Assembly (NCBI RefSeq): GCF_019711195.1
Contig: NZ_CP081299.1
Span: forward strand, 4,870,501 to 4,934,500
Length of the DNA: 64,000 bases
From: Dyadobacter sp. NIV53
GTDB taxonomy: Bacteria; Bacteroidota; Bacteroidia; Cytophagales; Spirosomataceae
Direction: 5' to 3'
The translations under genes were made by a program, and so were the position numbers. Below, piece after piece: positions 36,758 to 46,200 of the stretch; position 1 is the first letter of the stretch, and each line of letters starts with the position of its first letter. The notes under the pieces were generated by a model. That model worked only from the letters and a program-made list of their open reading frames with translations. It was not told the DNA's origin and ran no database searches.

Positions 36758-37252
36758 ATGATCAGAATCTCCACTTTGCCCCTCATCACAAACGCTGAAC
36801 AATTTCATGCTGCAAAACAGATTTTGCTGGTTGATGTCCTGTATGTTGGCGATGCGCCACGGGCCATGCGTGAATTTGTCAAAGCCAATCACGGAGGATT
36901 TGTTTATGAAAAAAATACGTATCTGCCGATCACGCTCACAGGCAATCCCGATAGCCTGATTGCCAATGCAGAAAAAGGAATTCTTTTTAAATTTGACAAA
37001 GGTTTTCAAAGTTTGTATACGCTCGAAAAGAATCTGGATGCCGCCATCTGGCATAAGAAATTGTACGATCTGTCGGATTATGCCGGTCAGCAGGAAATTG
37101 GTTTTGAGCAGGAAGTTGATTTTATAATTGGCAGGTATTTGTCGGGGTACAAAGAATATCCGAAACCTGAAACAACACTTTTGAAGGTACCTGCAAAATT
37201 ACCGGTTATCGGAACAAAGGCAATGAAAGGGCTTAGGCCGGTTGGGAAATGA
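36758..37252 (+). CDS. Hypothetical protein
   Basis: The 164-residue soluble product has no signal peptide or membrane segment. It contains LLVDVLYVGDAPRAMREFVK and an Arg/Lys-rich end (IGTKAMKGLRPVGK). The frame is clean, starts with ATG and follows the CGNR gene by 53 bp on the same strand, so the two may share a transcript. I recognise no family. A strong hairpin (37284-37317) follows. Confidence 0.6.
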   Translation: MIRISTLPLITNAEQFHAAKQILLVDVLYVGDAPRAMREFVKANHGGFVYEKNTYLPITLTGNPDSLIANAEKGILFKFDKGFQSLYTLEKNLDAAIWHKKLYDLSDYAGQQEIGFEQEVDFIIGRYLSGYKEYPKPETTLLKVPAKLPVIGTKAMKGLRPVGK

Positions 37253-37283
37253 CTTTTTTATTCATATTTCAATTTTCATATAT

Positions 37284-37317
37284 ATAATTTCCCCGGAATT
37301 CATTCCGGGGAAATTAT
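37284..37317. terminator. Perfect 16-bp bidirectional terminator
   Basis: ATAATTTCCCCGGAAT (37284-37299), TC, then ATTCCGGGGAAATTAT (37302-37317). It lies between two convergent genes and has A/T runs on both sides. Confidence 0.85.
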
Positions 37318-37372
37318 AATGGACGGTGCAATGGTTTTTTTATTTGGCAGGAACCCTCTACTTACTCTGAAA

Positions 37373-38586
37373 TCAATACTGACCACTAACTTCTTCAATC
37401 CTGATCAGGTTAAAATCGTAATCCAGTACATTCAGCAGGTATTCTTCCTGAACCTGATAAGCCTGTTGAATAGCCGCAAAAAATTCAAGATAACCCGCTT
37501 CACCATTTCGGTAAGACGATAATGCAGTTTCCCGAATCAGTTCGGCCTGTGGCAATGCATAAGACTGGTAATAATCCAGATTAGCAGATAAATTACGTTG
37601 CCTCTCAGCCAGGGTATTCAGTTCGGTTGTAATTTGCTGACTTGTATATTCGAGCGTCGTTTGCTGGATATGTTCCTGAATTTTCAAAGCCTGGATTTTA
37701 GCTTTCTGCGCTTTGGTAAAAATATTGACCGAGATGCCTGCATGTACAACATTATAATTGGAAGACTTCGCAATCGACTGATTGACATAACCGATGCGCC
37801 AGTCGGGTAAGCCGCTTTTTTGCTGCAATTTCGTCTGGATCTGACTGTTAGTGATATGTTGCCGCAATAAACCAACTATTGGATTATCGTCGGTATTTAG
37901 TGTAGCAATTGCGTTGGCGGCAGAGATTCGTTTGAAAACAGTTCCCGTATCAATACGTATACTATCATTGGTTTGTAACAAAAGACGCAACGAAGCATAA
38001 TGTATGAGTTGTTCACGCCGTGCATAACGGATTCGCTGTAGCATTTGCTGGTATTTACTTTGGGCGGATACAGATTCAAGCCGGTTCGTTTCACCTGTTT
38101 TAAAACGTATATCAGCGCTTCTTGCCGATTCTGCAAAAAGAACGCTTTGCTGATCCAGAATGGTCAGAAGTTTTTGATCATAAATCAGCTGGTAATAAGC
38201 ACGTTTCACTTCATTGGAAAGACGCAACCTGTTCGAATTCAGTTGATATTCACTTGTTTTTACATTTCCTTCTGCCAGTTGTTTTTGGGTTTTGTAAACA
38301 CTTAACGGAGAAAAAGACTGAATTGCAGTAGCTGTGTAATCATTTTGCCTGGCCTGAGTCTGTCCATATTGTACGTCAAGCGTAGTTTTGGGTGGATCAA
38401 AAGAAGCAGAAATCAAAGCTTCCTGCTGACTTACCTGCTGCTGTCCGGCCCTAATCAGTAAATTTTGTTTAGCCGCTTCCTCAACCGCCTGATCCAGAGT
38501 CACAATGCGCTGTGCCTGAACCGAAATGCGAGGAACAAAGAACAAAAATATACCAGCAAAAAAATCCTGGCCGGCCGGGAACTCAT
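37373..38586 (-). CDS. TolC family outer-membrane channel, signal peptide out of frame
   Basis: The main frame (RIVTLDQAVEEAAKQNLLIR onward) gives a TolC-type protein of about 390 mature residues, with long coiled helices (NRLRLSNEVKRAYYQLIYDQ; ALPQAELIRETALSSYRNGE). It would be the outer part of a tripartite pump, probably of the metal-efflux type. From ATG 38586 another frame encodes a good signal peptide (MSSRPARIFLLVYFCSLFLA). One extra T near 38527 on the given strand would join this to ISVQAQRIV, a perfect cleavage site. As it stands, the in-frame start is a GTG at 38614 with an odd N-terminus. I infer a one-base loss. Confidence 0.85.
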
Positions 38587-38821
38587 TTTTAATCCTATTC
38601 TGATTTGCCCACACAAACTACCCATATCTTCTTTTTTCAATTGATTAATATAACTGGTGAGTACCCTATCATTCATCATTGTCGAAGCACAAAGTGCAAC
38701 AAACCCGGCCACGCTTGAATGATGTAAATTTTCAAACTGTCTTTTGGCAAAGAAACATACATTTCACGAATATCTTTTCAGCTCATTCTTACATATACAT
38801 TTCGAATCACATCAACGCTAT

Positions 38822-38890
38822 AGTCCTACGGTCAGGCGATCCTACGGTCAGGCGACCCTGCGGCAGGCGATCCTGCGGCAGGCGATCCTG
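38822..38890. repeat. GC-rich tandem repeat, 15-16 bp units
   Basis: Four and a half units: TCCTACGGTCAGGC, GATCCTACGGTCAGGC, GACCCTGCGGCAGGC, GATCCTGCGGCAGGC, then GATCCTG. The unit core CCTGC-G-GCAGG is palindromic. It lies in the otherwise gene-free 500-bp stretch 38587-39086 between a TolC gene and a divergent CDF gene, and is markedly GC-richer than the surroundings. Confidence 0.8.
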
Positions 38891-39086
38891 TCTGAATATT
38901 GACCAACGAAGTTATCAATCCCAAAACTAAAACCCTTATCAACGTTCTACACGTAAACCTTTTCCCCTTCCCAGCATAGTATTTTTTTCAGTTACCACCA
39001 ATCATAACTTAACACCTGCTATTTTTAGACAGTATTACAGGATTAAGATCACACAGCAGAAGAGAATCAACACTTCAAAATCAATA

Positions 39087-39956
39087 ATGACCAACGAACA
39101 GACAGCGATTAAAGCGACCTATTTCAGTATTATTGGCAATACAGTATTAGCAATTATCAAGGGACTGGCCGGTTATTTTGGAAATTCTTACGCATTGGTA
39201 GCCGATGCCATTGAGTCAACCAGTGATATTTTTGCGTCTTTCCTGGTCCTGTTCGGGATTAAATATTCAAACAAACCGGCAGACGAAGATCATCCGTACG
39301 GGCATGGACGTGCAGAGCCCCTGGTAACATTTCTGGTCGTTGGTTTCCTGATCACTTCCGCCATCATCATCGCCTACGAAAGTATCCAGAACATCCGGAC
39401 GCCTCACAAATTACCGCATGCCTGGACGCTGGCCATACTTGGAGCCATCATTGTCTGGAAAGAAATGTCGTACCGGCTCGTATTAAAAAGGAGCATAGAA
39501 GCAAATAGTTCATCCCTGAAAGCAGACGCGTGGCACCACAGGAGCGACGCTATTACATCCGTTGCTGCATTTATCGGTATTTCCATTGCACTGGTACTCG
39601 GCAAAGGTTACGAAGCAGCAGACGACTGGGCAGCACTTTTTGCCGCAGGATTCATTCTTTACAATAGTTATGGTATTTTTCGTCCGGCATTGGGCGAGAT
39701 CATGGACGAAAACCTGTACGACGACCTTATTACTGAAATCAGGAAAGTATCGCTGGAAGTAGAAGGCATTACTGGTACAGAAAAGTGCCTGATCCGGAAA
39801 TCCGGCATGATTTACCACGTTGACCTCCACGCCAATGTAGACGCCGATATCACCGTAAGACAAGGTCACGTAATCGCCCATCGCCTCAAAGACACATTAA
39901 AAAAAAGAATTCCGGAACTTGGAAATATATTGATACATATTGAGCCGGATGAGTGA
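39087..39956 (+). CDS. Cation diffusion facilitator (CDF) metal exporter
   Basis: The 289-residue product has six membrane segments. The metal sites are in ADAIESTSDIFASF (helix 2; the usual His/Asp site), DEDHPYGHGRAEPL (the conserved loop) and DAWHHRSDAITS (helix 5). A C-terminal cytoplasmic domain with VDLHANVDADITVRQGH matches the ZT_dimer fold. CDF proteins export Zn2+, Fe2+, Mn2+ or Co2+ in exchange for protons. The neighbouring TolC gene runs the other way, so joint function is possible but not shown. The start ATG is at 39087. Confidence 0.95.
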   Translation: MTNEQTAIKATYFSIIGNTVLAIIKGLAGYFGNSYALVADAIESTSDIFASFLVLFGIKYSNKPADEDHPYGHGRAEPLVTFLVVGFLITSAIIIAYESIQNIRTPHKLPHAWTLAILGAIIVWKEMSYRLVLKRSIEANSSSLKADAWHHRSDAITSVAAFIGISIALVLGKGYEAADDWAALFAAGFILYNSYGIFRPALGEIMDENLYDDLITEIRKVSLEVEGITGTEKCLIRKSGMIYHVDLHANVDADITVRQGHVIAHRLKDTLKKRIPELGNILIHIEPDE

Positions 39957-40113
39957 AGTTTTATTCAGATACCTATTTTTTTAAAGGAGATTTCTTAGTT
40001 TTTCTTATTCCGATTTATTGATTCTCAATTGTGGCAAAACGTTTAGAACGCCGTCTTACTTTAGTTAAACAATAGATGGCAATAAGAGGTAGAAATCTGA
40101 ACTTTGTAATGGA

Positions 40114-40620
40114 ATGAAAACCAAAAAATACACCACTAATCAAATAAGCCCTGATTCATATCAATTTTATAAAATAAACCAAAATGTAGAAATAATCGAC
40201 TCTTATACATTTTTCAGTACCGGACCAAAAGGGAAAATTGAGCTTCGTATATTAATTACCATAGACCTCTCCGAATCAAACATCGGAATATACAATTTAG
40301 CTTTTGGAGTATGGGATCCTGTTTTAAAAGATCTTGACGATAGAATAGAAACTAAAAACAATGACATGGATCAAATACTTGCTACAGTAGGAGAAACAGC
40401 TATCAATTTTGTTCTAAAAAACCCCCTGGCTTATTTATATGCTCAAGGGAGTACTTCAATAAGAACTAGAAAATATCAAATGGGTATTCTAAAATATTTC
40501 CCCGAAATCCCTCTAAACTTGGGTATTTATGGAATTATTAATAATAACTCAGGCACAATGACTCTTGAAAACTTTCAAGTTGGAATAAATTACCATGCGT
40601 TCTTGTTATACAGCAAATGA
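40114..40620 (+). CDS. DUF6934 family protein
   Basis: The 168-residue product belongs to a family largely confined to Cytophagales: an opening YQFYKINQNVEIIDSYTFFS, a middle LRILITIDL.ES..GIYNLAFGVWD and a closing block with VLKNPLAYLYAQGSTSIRTR. No catalytic motif, signal or membrane segment is visible. Members often sit in accessory DNA with a tiny frame just downstream, as here (40655-40753). The pair looks like a small two-gene unit, perhaps toxin-antitoxin-like, but nothing in the sequence proves this. Confidence 0.7.
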   Translation: MKTKKYTTNQISPDSYQFYKINQNVEIIDSYTFFSTGPKGKIELRILITIDLSESNIGIYNLAFGVWDPVLKDLDDRIETKNNDMDQILATVGETAINFVLKNPLAYLYAQGSTSIRTRKYQMGILKYFPEIPLNLGIYGIINNNSGTMTLENFQVGINYHAFLLYSK

Positions 40621-40654
40621 TTTGTAAATTTGATCATATAGTAAATTTAATTAT

Positions 40655-40753
40655 ATGTCTGTAACAACCTCAAAAGATAAAAGTAGCAAGCAAACTAAAT
40701 CTGCTTTGACATATACTGTGGCAGAAAGAATTACTACGGTAGAAAAAAAATAA
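40655..40753 (+). CDS. 32-residue lysine-rich peptide after DUF6934 gene
   Basis: The short frame starts with ATG at 40655 and ends with TAA at 40751-40753. It encodes a peptide rich in Ser, Thr and Lys (MSVTTSKDKSSKQTKSALTY and a tail ending TTVEKK). It follows the DUF6934 gene by 34 bp on the same strand. The composition (few hydrophobics, many Lys) is that of a translated small protein, not of random AT-rich DNA. The rest up to 40886 shows no further gene. Confidence 0.4.
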   Translation: MSVTTSKDKSSKQTKSALTYTVAERITTVEKK

Positions 40754-40886
40754 ACCAAATGAGAGAAACTTTAAAAAAGCTTTCTTTTCCACTTGAATCA
40801 CTTCGTAAATAAATACAGCTCTGATCGTCTGATTTCTTTTAAAACCTCTGGCTCTACTCGTTTCCTATTTCCTTTTGGCTAAATTA

Positions 40887-41753
40887 CTATTTATCAAAAT
40901 CCACTTTCCCAATCGCCTTCCCCCAATACTTCCCTAAAACACCCACACCTTCTTCATTAGGATGCAGATAAAATGTCCCTGCCTGACCATTTTCAGGCTT
41001 AAATAACCGAACAGCATGCTTTTTGAAGTATTTAAAAGCCTTCGTATCCCCTTTAAAAACCCGCCCGGGCTCCGATTTTTTATACTCTGAAACCAATTCA
41101 TCAATTTCCGGAATATAGCTTTTCATCCTTTCCAGCCCCTCCTTCAAATATTTCGAACTGTTATAAGTATTCTCACTATACCAAATCGGATGATGAATGA
41201 TCACCTTGCTGCCCGGATATCTGATAAGCAATTCTGAAATAATGGTTTGCATATTTTTCTTGTACTGCTCCTTGGAAACCGGTGAACCATTTGGCCCTTC
41301 AATCGCGCTGTCATTCGTGCCCAGTTTCATCGAAAACAGCAATTGATGATCCTTTTGAGCATATAAACTGTCAGCAGCTTTGGTAGCCAACACAAACAAT
41401 TTACCACCATTTGTCTGGCGCGACCCGGTCTGGCGCGACCCGGTCTGGCGCGACCCGGTCTGGCGCGACCCGGTCTGGCGCGACCCGGTCTGGCGCGACC
41501 CGGGAAGCCAATCGACCGTAGTCGAACCACTCCTTCCCACATTTACAAAACTTAAATCCCCAACTTCCTTTTGTTCTTTCAAAAAATTAACCGCATGCGT
41601 TGGAGGTGGAAGTCCCTTGTCACCGCCTTTGCCCTGCGTGATGCTGTTGCCAATAAACACAATGGCGAGGTTGGTTTTGTTCTGGGCGTTTGTGAGCGTG
41701 GTAAGAGTTAGAAAAAGAAGGGAAATGAAGAAAGTGGTTGTTGTGTTTTTCAT
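40887..41753 (-). CDS. Secreted SGNH/GDSL hydrolase with a pentapeptide-repeat insert
   Basis: The 288-residue product has a signal peptide (to TNAQ, about residue 24). Catalytic blocks are VFIGNSIT (Ser37), a glycine block near NVGRSGSTT, KLGTNDSA (Asn147) and YLHPNEEG near the C-terminus with the active-site His. Such enzymes are sialate or xylan esterases, or similar. Between the glycine block and the helix leading to GTND there are six exact GSRQT units (residues 85-114), encoded by a 90-bp tandem repeat that is very GC-rich compared with the gene. Removing it leaves an ordinary family member. The insert lies in a surface loop and probably does not destroy the fold. Confidence 0.88.
   Translation of the reverse strand: MKNTTTTFFISLLFLTLTTLTNAQNKTNLAIVFIGNSITQGKGGDKGLPPPTHAVNFLKEQKEVGDLSFVNVGRSGSTTVDWLPGSRQTGSRQTGSRQTGSRQTGSRQTGSRQTNGGKLFVLATKAADSLYAQKDHQLLFSMKLGTNDSAIEGPNGSPVSKEQYKKNMQTIISELLIRYPGSKVIIHHPIWYSENTYNSSKYLKEGLERMKSYIPEIDELVSEYKKSEPGRVFKGDTKAFKYFKKHAVRLFKPENGQAGTFYLHPNEEGVGVLGKYWGKAIGKVDFDK
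41415..41504 (-). repeat. Intragenic 15-bp minisatellite, six units
   Basis: The unit CTGGCGCGACCCGGT on the given strand is repeated six times without change, except the last base of the last unit. It encodes GSRQT on the coding strand. The unit length is a multiple of three, so gain or loss of units keeps the frame. It is far more GC-rich than the gene around it. Confidence 0.95.
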
Positions 41754-41866
41754 TGGATGTTGGGTATATGTTTGGTTCAGGAAATTGTTGTTTGAAATTA
41801 CGGGATTAATTGTATTGAATGGTTTGAGGGAGGAACTTTTGATTGTCTGCGGAGAATAAGTTGGTT

Positions 41867-41890
41867 AATCTCCGCAAATTTGCGGAGATT
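41867..41890. terminator. 24-bp perfect palindrome, likely terminator
   Basis: AATCTCCGCAAATT followed directly by its complement half TGCGGAGATT forms a perfect palindrome without a loop, between the divergent SGNH gene start (41753) and the end of the DUF3885 gene (41911). It is best placed to terminate the DUF3885/DUF4304 transcript, although a T run is lacking. Confidence 0.5.
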
Positions 41891-41910
41891 AGGTTCTAAG
41901 AGATATGTAG

Positions 41911-42561
41911 TTAATTAAAAGCAATGTTCATATTTTGATCAATACTCGCGCGATCAAAATCTAGAATCCAATCATTGTACGTGTCGTAAATAGGCAGTAG
42001 CGTTGCCTTATCCGATGCTATAATATCTAGTCCACGATCATCGTACATATGAAATATGATTTTTTTATTAATGTTTAAAAAAAACACCTGCTTACTTGAT
42101 AAAAATCCGTAGCTAGGCTTTCTTGGAGGAAAATCTACATGAGAAATAGCCGTCAAAATATTTTTGTAATTGCATCTATCGACTGATAACCGCACAATAG
42201 CTTGATTTCGAATATCCGCCAGGTCTTCTGATTCGTAAAACCACTTTATTTTGGAATATGCAACCTCCTTCTTTTGTAAATTCTTTATTTGCTTAAAACA
42301 GTAATTAGGGAAACGGATCTTCTTCCGTTTGTATTTAAAATCCAGCAAGACCAAGTACACCTCATCAGTTTGACTGAATGCTGCCTCAAACAGTGCTGAA
42401 GCCCGCCTAACACATTCTATAAAGTATTCGTCTGTGTCAGTTGCTCCCACTTGCAAATCAAATCTTAAACCAATATCCCAATTGTAGAATAAAGGTTGCC
42501 GGATTTTTAGCCCATTGAAATTTGCATCGAGGAACTCTATGCATTCTTGTTTTATAGTCAT
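41911..42561 (-). CDS. DUF3885 family protein
   Basis: The 216-residue soluble product carries the family pattern: LFYNWDIGLRFDLQVG near residue 24-39, then YFIECVRRASALFEAAFSQ and DEVYLVLLDFKYKRKK. The C-terminal part has FHMYDDRGLDIIAS. DUF3885 proteins are of unknown function and are often found next to other small variable proteins such as DUF4304; some are thought to act as immunity-like proteins. The start lies 6 bp after the DUF4304 stop, so the two are one transcript. Confidence 0.75.
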   Translation of the reverse strand: MTIKQECIEFLDANFNGLKIRQPLFYNWDIGLRFDLQVGATDTDEYFIECVRRASALFEAAFSQTDEVYLVLLDFKYKRKKIRFPNYCFKQIKNLQKKEVAYSKIKWFYESEDLADIRNQAIVRLSVDRCNYKNILTAISHVDFPPRKPSYGFLSSKQVFFLNINKKIIFHMYDDRGLDIIASDKATLLPIYDTYNDWILDFDRASIDQNMNIAFN

Positions 42562-42567
42562 AGTTTT

Positions 42568-43191
42568 TTAATTCAAAGCATTAATTATACCATACTTTGC
42601 CCCGTATTCTTTCACTGTCTGTCGAAAGGCCGGAGTTATTCTAGAAGCCAACAATTTCACATATTCTTCTTTGGCCTTTTCATTCAAATTATACTCTCCA
42701 TAAATAATAATCCGAGCCAACGGGGACGACACAATATCTTCTTTATCCAAATTATGGATTAAATTTTCCCTTGTTGAAAAGCTCTTAAAGTAAGGCAAAA
42801 TATAGTCTCTGAGGTTTTGACGCATTTTATCGACAATTAATTCCTCCATAGTCTCTTCATTTAACTCAAACCAAACGTCTCCTTCGCCTGTCAAGCTACC
42901 AATTCTCTTTCTTATTGCACATACAAGCTCAGTTGGAAAACTTGGAGTATCGTCATCGTGATAATTGTACATAATATTCCAGTACTCAGGAATGAAGATG
43001 CCTACATTAGTCGTAAAACTGATGTGATCCTTTGAGGAAAAAGAACTCTTTTGAAGATTCACAATGTGTCCAAAATCCTGTATTTGAAGATAGAAATTAT
43101 TTCCTTTCTTCTTAAAACCCAATGGTTTCAATATCTCTTGGAAGCCTGATTTAACAATGCGCTCAAACTTCATTTGTGTCTCCGTTTTCAT
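42568..43191 (-). CDS. DUF4304 family protein
   Basis: The 207-residue product opens with FERIVKSGFQEILKPLGFKK, followed by GNNFYLQ and DFGHIVNLQKS, the usual signature of DUF4304 proteins. Function is not known. It is followed at 6 bp by the DUF3885 gene. The downstream neighbour to its right is a large helicase gene on the same strand, ending 78 bp upstream of this start. All three genes run leftward and could be read from one message, although a separate promoter in the gap is possible. Confidence 0.75.
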   Translation of the reverse strand: MKTETQMKFERIVKSGFQEILKPLGFKKKGNNFYLQIQDFGHIVNLQKSSFSSKDHISFTTNVGIFIPEYWNIMYNYHDDDTPSFPTELVCAIRKRIGSLTGEGDVWFELNEETMEELIVDKMRQNLRDYILPYFKSFSTRENLIHNLDKEDIVSSPLARIIIYGEYNLNEKAKEEYVKLLASRITPAFRQTVKEYGAKYGIINALN

Positions 43192-43268
43192 ACTTTACTG
43201 ACTTAGCCATTTAGATCATGAAGTTTAAATTAAAGATTGGGAAAGGATCAACAATACCTTCTCCTCAC

Positions 43269-46200
43269 TCACCCAACCGCCATCTTAGCCGTCTCCTTCC
43301 ACATATAATGCGGAATCGGTTCCTGCAATTCCCAGTGAATGCTCATTGGTTTCGAGCCGTAATGATCCTGGTAATTTGCCAACCCCAAGAATACAAAAGC
43401 GATCGTATTTCCAAATTCATCCTTGTTTCTTTCTCTTACACATAACAAAATTGATTTGTCAGTTTCCCGTTGCCTGATGTATGAAAGCCCCTTCCCCATT
43501 TCAGGACGAGCTTCATTTTGAGATTGCCAATGGAACAACTTTTCACTTACCGCATAATCGTCATATAAAGTTGTCGGTGAATAGTTTTGTTCCGTTTTTT
43601 CCAATGTCACAAAAAGCAGTTCGGTATTCTTATACGGCAAATTTGCTACACCTTCCCTGTTGCTTGACTTCCTCTCAAAGGTGTTATCTCCAAATGCAGC
43701 CAAAATCTGATCTTTTGTATACCGGCTATGTACTTTTAAAGGCTGCGCATATGGCAAATCAATTTCTACTTCGAGGTGAGCGATTTTGTCAATAAGAAAT
43801 TCCAGAACTTCGATAATCTCGTTTACCAATGTTGGATTTTCTCCGATCTTCTTAATACTATCTTGAAGATTTTCTGCTCCTCCGCTGGTTTGCCAAACGT
43901 CATAATGCAACATGGTGAGCATTAGGTTTTCCGATTCATTGAAGTCAGTTACATTAATCTGAAAGTTGTTTCTTGCCAGTTTTAGGATAAATGACAAGTA
44001 GCTATAAGAATTGCAACAAAGCCACTTCCTTTCAATCGCGCGTTTTATTTCTAATTCATTTACGGACGAAAAGTCTGCGATTTGATTTGCAAAAAAACAT
44101 AACCTACTCCAAGTACCTCTTTTATAAATGGCCTGAATGGGAATATGATAAAATTCCGTAAAGTTTTTTAGTGTTAAAGGTAATGTCGTTTGATGCTTGT
44201 AATTAACTATTTTGTTGACCAACTGTTTGCTATTGAGCTGTGTAGCCAATTTAATATTTTGCAAAATAAATTCTTTGGCTTTCTTTTCCAGGACAATAGA
44301 GCAACCCAATGGCAGATGTGGAAAATCGCGTTCCAACTCTTCCTTTGTGGAAGTATTGGTTTTGCCAATCAGTGCTCTGAATTTGCCTTCGAAATCATAT
44401 TCTGGTCTCGCGTTACCTACAAAATCCAGAACTGTCAGACATTCTTTTCCTTCGGACAGACGCAATCCTCTTCCTAATTGTTGCAAAAATACGGTTAAGC
44501 TTTCTGTTGGTCTCAAAAACAAAACGGTGTCCAGTTCAGGTATGTCTACGCCTTCGTTGAAAATATCAACCACGAATAGATAATTGATTTCTTTTTTCAA
44601 GAATTTGGATTTAATTGTTGACCTCAACTCTTCTCGCTCATTTCCGCTAACCAAATATTCTGCCTTCAATCCGGCGAGTAAAAACTTCTCTGCCATGTAA
44701 GAAGCATGTTCTTTTGTGATACAAAATCCTAACGCACGAACATCTTCATAATCAGTTAAATAATTTTTACAATGATTAATTATTTCCCCAACTCTTATAT
44801 CGTTGTTTGTGTAAATTTTGGTGAGCTCACTCGGCAAATAACGTCCATTTTGCCAAAAAGCACTGGAAAGATCAATGCTGTCGCTTATTCCGAAATATTG
44901 AAACGGACAAAGCAGTTTCCGATTTAATGCTTCGGGAAGTCGTATTTCAGCTGCAATGGTATGACAGAAATCGTCAAGTATATCCGCACCATCCATCCGT
45001 TCTGGAGTAGCAGTTAGACCTAACAATATTTTAGGCTTGAATTTATCCAGAATTGGCCGATAGCTTTTTGCTGCAATGTGATGCACTTCGTCAATAATGA
45101 TAAAGTCATAATAACTTTCAGAAAGTAAAAGATCTTCAATTTTATTATTCAGCGTCTGAATAGAAGCGAAAACGGCTTCGTAACGATCCGGTTCTTGTCC
45201 ATCTACCCAAAATTCTCCAAAATTATTATCCCGTAGAATTCCAGCAAAAGTTGCTCTCGCTTGTTGTAAAATTTCCTTTCGATGTGCTAGGAAAAGCAGT
45301 TTCGCATTGGGCTTTGATTTTAAAAATCTTTTGAAGTCGAATGCAGAAATGACGGTTTTACCTGTTCCAGTAGCAGCAACAAGAAGATTTCTGTTCCTGT
45401 TATGAATGGATCGCTCCGTCTCTAATTTTTCCAAAATCTCTTCCTGAAATGGAAAGGGCTTTAAATCGAAAAACGATGCAGGACCATTTAGATCTTTATT
45501 CTTTTGTCTCTTTAATGCGATTTTGAGTTTTTCATTATGTTCACCCAGCTGAAAATTTTCAAATTCACTATCCTGCCAATACGTTTCGAAAGTCTTTGCA
45601 AACTTGTCAATGATATGACCCACTTCTTGGGTAGTGACTTTCAGATTCCATTCCAAACCGCTTGTTAATGCACTTCTAGACAAATTGGATGAACCAATAT
45701 AGCCGGTGTGAAATCCCGTATCTCGGAAAAACAAATAGGACTTGGCATGAAGCCGCTCGTTTTCGGTGTTGTAGGAAATCTTTACTTGTGTATTGGGCAA
45801 ACCTGCTAAAAACTCAACGGCTTTGAGGTCTATAGCACCCATGTAGGAAGTTGTGATTACTCTTAACTGATTACCTCGACGGGTAAATTCTTCAAGTTCT
45901 TTTTTGAATATTATAATCCCGGTCCATTTGATAAATGAAACCAGAAAATAAATTTTATCTGCTGAAAGGATTTCTTTCCTTAATTCGCTTTCCATTGAAA
46001 CACCCACATTGGATCCCGTGAATAGTTCGCTTTGTCCCAGACATGTGTAAGGTGTAATCTCTTTAAGATGTTTGTCAAAGTCAGAGAAAGAAGCATCAAT
46101 TTTAGAAAATACCGCATTTAATATTCTACCGTTTACCTCAATTAAATTGTCTTCAAATTCAGTATTACTAAGTTCTTCACGCAGTAACCGTATGATTTTA

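Noticed and set aside
38822..38890. Tandem repeats as a CRISPR array
   Set aside because: Units follow each other without spacers and are 15-16 bp long. The array at 41415 is likewise spacer-free. No cas genes are present.
41380..41859. Long open frame on the plus strand through the minisatellite, encoding WRDPV repeats
   Set aside because: It is the complement of the GSRQT array. Because the unit is 15 bp and stop-free, all frames stay open. The signal peptide and catalytic motifs are only on the minus-strand frame.
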